Assembly: GCA_017525605.1 (NCBI GenBank)
Contig: JAFXSM010000037.1
Span: 1 to 45,238 of the forward strand
DNA: 45,238 nucleotides
Source of the DNA: Treponema sp.
GTDB lineage: Bacteria; Spirochaetota; Spirochaetia; Treponematales; Treponemataceae
Direction of reading: 5' to 3'
Below the pieces are notes generated by a model, which worked only from the letters and a program-made list of their open reading frames with translations, did not search any database and was not told the origin of the DNA. The position numbers and the translations under genes are program-made. Shown piece after piece: positions 40,322 to 45,238 of this stretch. Position 1 is the stretch's first letter, and each line of letters starts with the position of its first letter.

Positions 40322-42650
40322 GACATCACTTTTTAGTTTTATCTCCCTGCTTTTGATTTTAGTTTCTTTTTTTTCCTGCAAAAATAATGATGATGATGAT
40401 TCAAATTCCGGTGTTTCATTTGAAAAAGTGAATGTCGCAGTCGTCCTTCCGCTTACAGAAGGCAGCGTCGAATCAAATCGTTTCAAGCGGGTTGCTGACT
40501 GGTATCTTTCGACGCTTGAGAGCGCGACGAAACTCTATTCAACACCTTTTACGCTCAATATCGAATGGTACGATGAGAATTCCGAGAATCTTGAGGAGCT
40601 TGCGTCAAAGCTTTCTGCGCGCGACGACCTTCTTGCAGTCGTCGGGCCGATGTATTCAAGCCATGTCCAGACTTTTGCTGACAAATGCTATGAGACAAAA
40701 AAGACAATGATTGCGCCGTGCGCTTCGAGCGAGACTGTTATCCGTGCCTATGCGGTGAATGCTGCCGTAAAAGACAAAAAATCTCCGTTTTTGTGGAGTC
40801 TCACCGAATCCGATGTTTCGCAGATTGAAGCGATGCTCTCAAAAGTCAGTTCTTACGGCGGCAAGACAATTGCATTGCTTTCAAGCGCGGACATATACGG
40901 AAAAACATTTTTTGACTGGGTTCCGTTCCTTGCAACTGAATTAAAACTTGAACTTGTAAAAAACGTGCTTTATGTGACCGATTCCGTTAAAAAAGAATTC
41001 GAGTCAGGATGTGAGCCTGTAAGTCTTGATGAAGCCGCGCAAACGGTCATGGAGTCCGGGGCGGATTTTGTTTTGTGCGCATTTTCTTCCTGCAAAGATG
41101 CCGAAATTTTGCTTGAAAAGCGTGCGCTTGCCGCTGACAGCGCACCAAGGCTGATTTTTTCGGATACTGCCTTTGAAGAAAAACTCCTTTCGTTTATGGA
41201 AGAAGATGTTTGTCTTGCGGAAGGTGTCGAAGGGACAGCCCCTTATGCAGACCCGGAAAGTGCATTCGTCGTTGATTATATGGCGAGGTTTGGTGAAAAT
41301 CCCATGCTCGGAGAAGCGCAGTTTTTTGATTCGCTCCTTTTGTGCTCCTATGCTGCTGCAGGCTGTTTCCGTAACAAAAAAAATGGGGAAACCGATGCGT
41401 TCAGCAACACAAAAGTGAACGAAGAACTTCGGAAAATGAACGACGCGGACGAGGGGAGTGAATATGCCTGGAATCTTGTCGGCATGATTGTCGCTCTGAA
41501 GAGTTTGGATAAGGGCGTTTATACAAATCTCTGCGGGGCTACTGGAGTCTTGGATTTTGACAAAGAAACCCTCACTTCTGCTCTCTACAGCATTTATGCG
41601 CACTGGTGCGTTGTCGATGGAAGATTCGTTCCTCTTGAGTTTACTTCTACCGAATACAGTTCCCATTCGAGCGGAAACCGCGCAAGCTGGGAGTGGATTG
41701 CAAGTTTTGAGGACAATGAAGATGTCGAGGACAGCGAAAATTCAAGCGTGACCTACGGAGATTTGGAAGACCAGTGGGCTGTGATTGTGGCGGCTTCTAC
41801 GACTTGGCCGAATTACCGTCATCAGGCAGACGCTCTTTATATCTATCAGCTTTTGCGCAAAAATAATTTTCCGGATGACCATATAATTTTGATTATGGCA
41901 GATGATATTGCGAATCACGCGCGAAACAAGCGGAAGGGGGAGATAATTGCCCGACTTGACGGAGAGAATCTTTACACGGAAGACATTCAGATTGACTATC
42001 TTCTTGAGGAATTGTCCGTGGAGGATATGTCAAAAATCATGCAGGGAAAGAGCATTGAACTTGAAAAACGCGAGACTCTTCGTAATACGCATCCTCATCT
42101 TGTGGAAAATCCTACAATTCTTGAAAGCGATGACGCTTCAAATGTCATCTGGTTCTGGTCTGGGCACGGAGTCAACATGAACGGCGACAGCAAAAATGGA
42201 TGTTTCGTTTGGGAAGGAAAAAAATCGAATAATTATAAAGGCTTCTCAACTGATTTGATGAAACAGACGCTCGATTCTATGGAAAGTGATGACGAAAGCA
42301 AAAAACACTTCCGTCAGCTTCTGATTCTCACCGAAACATGCTATTCAGGAAGCGTCATGCATGTTTGCGATGGAATAGAGGGAGTTATTGCTTTTACGGC
42401 GGCGAACGGCTCAGAAACTTCCCTTGCCGACCTTTACAGCGTGGAACTCAAAGTGTGGCTTTCAAACCGCTTTACGAAAAATATCACGGAATGCATCAGT
42501 TTGAATCCTGAAATTTCCTATTCCGACCTTTATAAAAATCTCGTCAAAAATACGATTGGTTCCCACGTCCGCCTGTTCAACGGGGCTAATTTCGGTAATT
42601 TGTACGTTCTTAGCCCAAAAGAGTTGATTGATTATAAAACTGAATCTTAA
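40311..42650 (+). CDS. Lipoprotein fusing a periplasmic-binding domain to a legumain/GPI8-like C13 peptidase
   Basis: A 779-aa lipoprotein. The ATG at 40311 follows GGAG by ten bases and gives a clean signal peptide with lipobox VSFFSCKNNDDDD. Residues about 40-470 are a type I periplasmic-binding fold of the Leu/Ile/Val kind (VNVAVVLPLTEG, LLAVVGPMYSSHVQTFADK, MIAPCASSETVI, GKTIALLSSADIYGKTFFDW, EGVEGTAPYADPESAFVVDY). From residue 488 comes a C13 cysteine peptidase: QWAVIVAAST, NYRHQADALYIYQLL, HIILIMADDIANHARNKRKG, the catalytic histidine in VIWFWSGHGVN (H619) and cysteine in LILTETCYSGSVMH (C677), then FTAANGSETS. This matches legumain and the GPI8 transamidase subunit more closely than bacterial caspase-like proteins. 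Its substrate is unknown; ligand-gated surface protein cleavage or ligation is the attractive guess. Confidence 0.87.
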   Translation: MKIRTSLFSFISLLLILVSFFSCKNNDDDDSNSGVSFEKVNVAVVLPLTEGSVESNRFKRVADWYLSTLESATKLYSTPFTLNIEWYDENSENLEELASKLSARDDLLAVVGPMYSSHVQTFADKCYETKKTMIAPCASSETVIRAYAVNAAVKDKKSPFLWSLTESDVSQIEAMLSKVSSYGGKTIALLSSADIYGKTFFDWVPFLATELKLELVKNVLYVTDSVKKEFESGCEPVSLDEAAQTVMESGADFVLCAFSSCKDAEILLEKRALAADSAPRLIFSDTAFEEKLLSFMEEDVCLAEGVEGTAPYADPESAFVVDYMARFGENPMLGEAQFFDSLLLCSYAAAGCFRNKKNGETDAFSNTKVNEELRKMNDADEGSEYAWNLVGMIVALKSLDKGVYTNLCGATGVLDFDKETLTSALYSIYAHWCVVDGRFVPLEFTSTEYSSHSSGNRASWEWIASFEDNEDVEDSENSSVTYGDLEDQWAVIVAASTTWPNYRHQADALYIYQLLRKNNFPDDHIILIMADDIANHARNKRKGEIIARLDGENLYTEDIQIDYLLEELSVEDMSKIMQGKSIELEKRETLRNTHPHLVENPTILESDDASNVIWFWSGHGVNMNGDSKNGCFVWEGKKSNNYKGFSTDLMKQTLDSMESDDESKKHFRQLLILTETCYSGSVMHVCDGIEGVIAFTAANGSETSLADLYSVELKVWLSNRFTKNITECISLNPEISYSDLYKNLVKNTIGSHVRLFNGANFGNLYVLSPKELIDYKTES

Positions 42651-42676
42651 ATTTGCTATTCTCAAGGAGTCTTTTT

Positions 42677-43549
42677 ATGAAAGTAAAGAACTTTAGGTTT
42701 TTGTCATTCATGTTGGTGTTTTTTTCCGCATATTCGCCAATTTTTTCGCAGCCGAAACTTTTGGACGTCTCAAGCAAAGTCAATTACGATATTGAAATGC
42801 ATTTGAACGGCGGTACGCAAAATCCTGCAAACAAAGAGACTTGCGCATCTGACATGGCAAGGATTTTGATGGCAGATGAAATGGTTACGGTAATTCCTGC
42901 CGGAAAGAAAGTGAATCTTGAGAACTTTGCGGGAACAAGCGGAAGTCAGGTTATAAACGCATACAAAATCGCAAAGCACGAGGTAACGCAAGAACTTTAT
43001 ATGGCTGTAATGGGGGAGAACCCAAGCTATTTTAAGGACGATCCAGACGACGGAGAAATCCAGGAAAAACGTCCTGTAGAATGCGTGACATGGTACGAAG
43101 CTTGCGACTTCTGCAACAAATTAAGCGAGCTTTTGGGGCTTACACCGTGTTATGACAAAAGCTACAACTGCAATTACAACTCGAACGGCTACCGTTTGCC
43201 GACCGAATCCGAATGGGAAATGGCAGCCCGCGGCGGAGTGGCTGGCGGCTGGGACAACATTTATGCAGGCAGCAATAAAATTAAAGAAGTAGCGTGGTAC
43301 AGGGGCAACTCTGATGAGAAAACCCACGAAGTAGGCAAAAAGAAGCCGAACTCGCTAGGGCTTTACGATATGAGCGGAAACGTGTGGGAGTGGTGCGACA
43401 GCAGGTGGGAGCCGTCGTCTTCATACCGCGTTGACCGTGGCGGCAGTTGGAGCCGTGACGACGGCTGCAAAGTCTTCTACCGAAGCTACGGCTCCCCAAA
43501 CAATTCCTTTAGCCGACTTGGATTGCGCTTGGCTTGCTCTGTTTTTTAG
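42677..43549 (+). CDS. Exported SUMF1/C-type-lectin-fold (FGE-like) protein
   Basis: A 290-aa protein with an SPI signal (MKVKNFRFLSFMLVFFSAY, cleavage near FSQ-PK). AAGGAG stands seven bases before the ATG. From residue about 80 it is a formylglycine-generating-enzyme-like domain: INAYKIAKHEVTQELYMAV, GENPSYF, RPVECVTWYEACDFCNKLS, GYRLPTESEWEMAARGG, GLYDMSGNVWEWCDSRW and RVDRGGSWSRDDGC with a GLRLAC end. The catalytic cysteine pair of true FGE is not seen, so this is a lectin-like fold rather than an active sulfatase modifier. The last 30 residues look like a DGR variable region. It lies 26 bases after the C13 gene and probably belongs to the same unit. Confidence 0.85.
   Translation: MKVKNFRFLSFMLVFFSAYSPIFSQPKLLDVSSKVNYDIEMHLNGGTQNPANKETCASDMARILMADEMVTVIPAGKKVNLENFAGTSGSQVINAYKIAKHEVTQELYMAVMGENPSYFKDDPDDGEIQEKRPVECVTWYEACDFCNKLSELLGLTPCYDKSYNCNYNSNGYRLPTESEWEMAARGGVAGGWDNIYAGSNKIKEVAWYRGNSDEKTHEVGKKKPNSLGLYDMSGNVWEWCDSRWEPSSSYRVDRGGSWSRDDGCKVFYRSYGSPNNSFSRLGLRLACSVF
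43450..43537 (+). other. Candidate DGR variable region at the 3' end of the SUMF1 gene
   Basis: After RGGSW the codons AGC, GAC, GAC, GGC, TTC, TAC, AGC, TAC, GGC and AGC stand where SUMF1-fold targets of diversity-generating retroelements usually have AAC in the template repeat, between constant blocks (TGCAAAGTC, CGA, TCCCCAAACAAT). This pattern is what A-to-N mutagenesis would produce. No template repeat or reverse transcriptase is in the window. Confidence 0.4.
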
Positions 43550-43598
43550 GAAGGTACAAGGAAAGGATTTTGCAGTTAGCATTTTTTATGCTGAAACT

Positions 43599-43658
43599 CT
43601 ACAATCTCCTCTCCACGAATTCCTCAATCTGCGGGATGAGCTCCGTCCTGAGAAGGTT
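43599..43658. repeat. 60-bp direct repeat, copy 1 (remnant of XRE gene 3' end)
   Basis: 58 of 60 bases match 44217-44276, which is the end of the minus-strand XRE gene. Read on the minus strand it gives NLLRTELIPQIEEFVERRL and a stop, but no HTH gene precedes it; the rest of the frame is the toxin remnant. Confidence 0.92.
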
Positions 43659-44002
43659 GTTTTGCAGTTTTCCATTCGAAGCATTTTTCTTCAAGGAGTT
43701 TGAATTTGCAGCATCTGCGTGCCAAAGATGAATCAGGAAACTGCAAACATTTGCTATATAGCTTTTGGGCTTTGTCTTTTAAAATGTCCGTGATGTCATC
43801 TATCAGCAACTTTTCTTTTTGAAGACATATTCTGATGTTTTGTTTTTGCGGAAGAAATCGGAACATAATATTTGAAATTGCCGATGGTCAAAATTGTTCC
43901 TACATGGATTTTCAGCTTTTCGCCATAGTCAACAAATCCCACTGTTTTATCAAATTGAGAAAGATAACTCACATAATCTTTTCTGACTACATACCAATCC
44001 AT
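43624..44002 (-). pseudogene. Degraded ToxN/AbiQ-like type III toxin
   Basis: Read on the minus strand from the ATG at 44002 the protein begins MDWYVVRKDYVSYLSQFD, then GEKLKIHVGTILTIGNFKYYVPISSAKTKHQNM, which matches the first half of ToxN/AbiQ/CptN endoribonucleases (start with Y..YL..FD, then a GI.L...G..Y..PL.S.K..H core). The frame then breaks near 43815. In the next frame the C-terminal half resumes (LLIDDITDILKDKAQKLYSK, ending KFKLLEEKCFEW near 43672). About 40-50 residues of the middle are missing, so the toxin is dead. Beyond 43672 the frame runs into the XRE-derived repeat. A possible AGGTG ribosome site precedes the ATG. The antitoxin RNA gene lies directly upstream, as in type III toxin-antitoxin loci. 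Confidence 0.78.
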
Positions 44003-44015
44003 TGTTGACACCTAT

Positions 44016-44044
44016 AAAAAAAAAAGGATGGAACGTGTCCATCC
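44016..44044 (-). terminator. Rho-independent terminator between antitoxin RNA and toxin
   Basis: On the minus strand GGATGGA (44038-44044) pairs with TCCATCC (44026-44032) round a five-base loop, followed by ten T residues (44016-44025). In type III systems such a terminator sets the antitoxin-to-toxin ratio. Confidence 0.9.
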
Positions 44045-44050
44045 TGCTTG

Positions 44051-44120
44051 TAAACGATTGTTTTTATCGGACAATCTAACCGCTTTTAAACGGAAGTTTT
44101 AACTGGACTTCCTAACCGCT
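44051..44120 (-). ncRNA. Type III antitoxin RNA, two 36-nt repeats
   Basis: Two 34-nt units (minus strand 44120-44087 and 44084-44051) recur at a 36-base period. Each reads AGCGGTTA, a 6-bp stem arm, a 9-nt loop beginning CC and ending AAA, the second stem arm, and GTTTA. The stem is GGAAGT/ACTTCC in the first and GATTGT/ACAATC in the second: three base pairs change on both sides together, which is direct evidence for RNA structure. The 36-nt period equals that of ToxI. The promoter and terminator frame the repeats exactly. With the toxin broken, it may now serve only as an antitoxin against a related toxin, or be a relic. Confidence 0.85.
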
Positions 44121-44126
44121 AGCTTG

Positions 44127-44155
44127 AATATAAGCCACACAACTTGACTTGTCAA
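44127..44155 (-). promoter_or_regulatory. Sigma-70 promoter of the antitoxin RNA
   Basis: On the minus strand TTGACA (44155-44150), a 17-base spacer and TATATT (44132-44127) form a near-consensus promoter. The predicted start is at about 44119-44120, the first base of the first repeat. Confidence 0.85.
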
Positions 44156-44216
44156 GGCACAAAAATCGACACAGAAAACTGATTTTCATGTAGAAAAGAT
44201 TTTCGGCAAATTTTCC

Positions 44217-44276
44217 CTACAATCTTCTTTCCACGAATTCCTCAATCTGCGGGATGAGCTCCGTCCTGAGAAGGTT
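44217..44276. repeat. 60-bp direct repeat, copy 2 (3' end of the XRE gene)
   Basis: This is the parental-looking copy, since it is continuous with an intact gene. Together with copy 1 at 43599-43658 it brackets the toxin-antitoxin locus with a 618-base period. Confidence 0.92.
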
Positions 44277-44513
44277 TTTTGTGTTTGAAACGGTCGTTGA
44301 GGCGTTGCGCAAGAAGAGGTCGGCGGGATGGATTTTTAATGCGGTGGCGATTTTTAAGATATTGTCAAATGAAGGTTTTGCTTTACCAGATTCAATATTT
44401 CCTATCATTCCGTTTGAGCTGTTTGCTTGTATTGCCAATTCAGATTGGCTGAATCCAATTTTTTCTCGATAAAACTTCATGTTCATGCGAAATGCATCAT
44501 AATAATCTTTCAT
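44217..44513 (-). CDS. XRE-family helix-turn-helix regulator
   Basis: A 98-aa protein. Residues 8-68 are a Cro/CI-type HTH: MNMKFYREKIGFSQSELA, then NSSNGMIGNIESGKAKPSF and ILKIATALKIHPADLF. The C-terminal 30 residues (TKNLLRTELIPQIEEFVERRL region) form a helical tail, and their coding sequence is duplicated at 43599-43658. It is transcribed divergently from the methyltransferase gene with a palindrome between them, so it probably controls that gene and itself, as controller proteins of restriction-modification loci do. It lies just upstream of the antitoxin RNA on the same strand. Confidence 0.88.
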   Translation of the reverse strand: MKDYYDAFRMNMKFYREKIGFSQSELAIQANSSNGMIGNIESGKAKPSFDNILKIATALKIHPADLFLRNASTTVSNTKNLLRTELIPQIEEFVERRL

Positions 44514-44583
44514 GCGCTCATGGTAATTGAGTATAAAATTAGTTTTTCTATTTTAATGGAGTTATAATTTTGATATGCTTTAT

Positions 44584-44616
44584 TATATGGAGTGTAAAAA
44601 TCTTTTACTCCATATA
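44584..44616. promoter_or_regulatory. Palindromic operator candidate between divergent genes
   Basis: TATATGGAGT plus AAAA on the left pairs with TTTTACTCCATATA on the right, with a two-base GT bulge. A third ATGGAGT copy lies at about 44555. A minus-strand TATAAT (44587-44582) falls within it, so a bound repressor would cover the XRE promoter and perhaps the methyltransferase promoter. Confidence 0.6.
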
Positions 44617-44632
44617 AATAGGAAAACTCACC

Positions 44633-45238
44633 ATGTCCACAAACATATCCAAACAAAAACGCGAAGACTTGCTTAATAAAATAGAAGAAATCAGAAAATA
44701 CCTGAAAACAAATCTCTACGACGAAAATGCGCGTCAGCTTGCAGGCTATTTGAACGAACTGAGCGCAGAAATCAACGGTCAGAAATACGGGCTTGTTTTT
44801 GAGGAACATCGCGAAAAAATTGATGATACATTGGAAAACAATCTGCCTGTTCTGACGGAAGAAAAAGAGCTGTTCGTCGGCAACGGCGGAGAGATGAACT
44901 TTTTGCTTGAGGGTGACAATCTTGCAAGTTTGCAGCTTTTGGAAAAGACTCACAAGGGCAAAATCGACGTGATTTACATCGACCCGCCGTACAACACAGG
45001 CAACAAGGATTTTATCTACGATGATGATTTTGTAGATTCCGCCGATTCGTTTCGTCATTCAAAGTGGCTTTCTTTTATGGAAAAAAGATTGCGCATTGCC
45101 CGTGCTGGTGAGCGTATGATGGGCTTCTGCAAAAGCACTTTCTTCAAGCGTATTGACAGTAGCGGCTTTTCTTTCCTGCTGACGCTGTACCGTCATATTC
45201 TACGCAATGCCGTGTTTATCTATGCCATTGACAACAAA
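44633..45238 (+). CDS. Type III-like DNA methyltransferase N-terminus fused in frame to helicase-like segment, 3' partial
   Basis: The ATG at 44633 opens a frame that runs to the window edge (202 codons). Residues 1-155 match the start of an N6-adenine or N4-cytosine methyltransferase of the Mod group: MNFLLEGDNLASLQLLE, VIYIDPPYNTGNKDFIYDD (the DPPY catalytic motif) and HSKWLSFMEKRLRIAR. The normal continuation (a stretch like LLxxDGxIFISID) is absent. Instead, from about residue 157 (base 45104) the sequence reads MMGFCKSTFFKRIDSSGF and HILRNAVFIYAIDNK, which resembles the region after the helicase core in SNF2-type helicases of defence loci (xGLCRTxLFKRLESSG, RHxLRN). It looks like a deletion or recombination chimera. 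The first half is sure, the second moderately so. Confidence 0.75.
   Translation, partial: MSTNISKQKREDLLNKIEEIRKYLKTNLYDENARQLAGYLNELSAEINGQKYGLVFEEHREKIDDTLENNLPVLTEEKELFVGNGGEMNFLLEGDNLASLQLLEKTHKGKIDVIYIDPPYNTGNKDFIYDDDFVDSADSFRHSKWLSFMEKRLRIARAGERMMGFCKSTFFKRIDSSGFSFLLTLYRHILRNAVFIYAIDNK

Noticed and set aside
43624..43866. Independent small gene of 80 codons on the minus strand
   Set aside because: It is the C-terminal half of the broken toxin read in a second frame, running on into the XRE-derived repeat.
44051..44120. Short CRISPR array
   Set aside because: Only two units at a 36-base period with no spacers; the covarying stem, promoter, terminator and toxin remnant fit a type III antitoxin.
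44510..45058. Minus-strand open frame of 182 codons opposite the methyltransferase
   Set aside because: It mirrors the methyltransferase gene, has no recognisable motif, and the plus-strand frame carries DPPY and neighbouring motifs.
43550..45238. DGR reverse transcriptase or template repeat next to the SUMF1 gene
   Set aside because: No frame here resembles a reverse transcriptase and no near copy of 43450-43537 with AAC codons is present, so the DGR idea rests on the target pattern only.
1..45238. tRNA or rRNA genes, and insertion sequences
   Set aside because: No cloverleaf-like stretch, rRNA-like stretch or transposase frame was recognised in the gaps, though weak tRNA candidates cannot be excluded by eye.

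Overview
The window looks like a host-associated or rumen/gut Treponema-type spirochete. The grounds are inference from gene families and style: many lipoproteins with a Cys-Ser-Asn-Asp-rich start, a paired set of phosphohexomutases, a spirochete-like gene order with frequent TTG starts, moderate GC and A/T-rich gaps. No rRNA or tRNA gene is seen to anchor the taxonomy.

Layout. (1) 1-3.2 kb: the 3' part of an AlbA/HATPase_c_4 type regulator, a bidirectional terminator, and a minus-strand GH35 beta-galactosidase. (2) 3.2-17.8 kb: a large plus-strand anaerobic cobalamin cluster: cbiL, cbiF, cbiG, cbiJ, cbiET, a membrane PP2C phosphatase gene, cbiA, a cobU-cobC fusion, cbiB, a cobD-cbiP fusion, cobA and cbiC. 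It covers most corrin-ring, amidation, adenosylation and aminopropanol-arm steps. cbiH, cbiD, the cobalt chelatase, cobS and cobT are not here. (3) 17.9-29.6 kb: housekeeping genes: two phosphohexomutases (minus), mnmA, a lamin-tail lipoprotein, a U32 rRNA-hydroxylase-like protein with an RGG-like tail, ssb, and an unrecognised 653-aa protein. (4) 30-43.5 kb: a lipoprotein island: a BACON-MACPF (perforin-like) lipoprotein, four tandem paralogous lipoproteins (the first broken by two frameshifts), and a compact unit of a BMP-family binding lipoprotein, a lipoprotein joining a periplasmic-binding domain to a legumain/GPI8-like C13 peptidase, and a SUMF1/C-type-lectin-fold exported protein that looks like a diversity-generating-retroelement target. 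(5) 43.6-45.2 kb: a defence-type patch: a type III toxin-antitoxin locus (two 36-nt antitoxin RNA repeats with a covarying stem, own promoter, own terminator) with a wrecked ToxN-like toxin, flanked by 60-bp direct repeats derived from the 3' end of an XRE regulator gene, then a DNA methyltransferase start fused in frame to what looks like a helicase piece.

Two themes cross the window. First, many genes have an extended -10 box (TGnTAnnnT) ending 6-9 bases (mostly exactly 7) before the start codon with no Shine-Dalgarno sequence, which predicts leaderless mRNAs. Second, nearly all lipoproteins in the island carry an acidic run immediately after the lipidated cysteine, a candidate sorting or surface-export signal. 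All functional statements are from reading the sequence and family knowledge; no database search was run.
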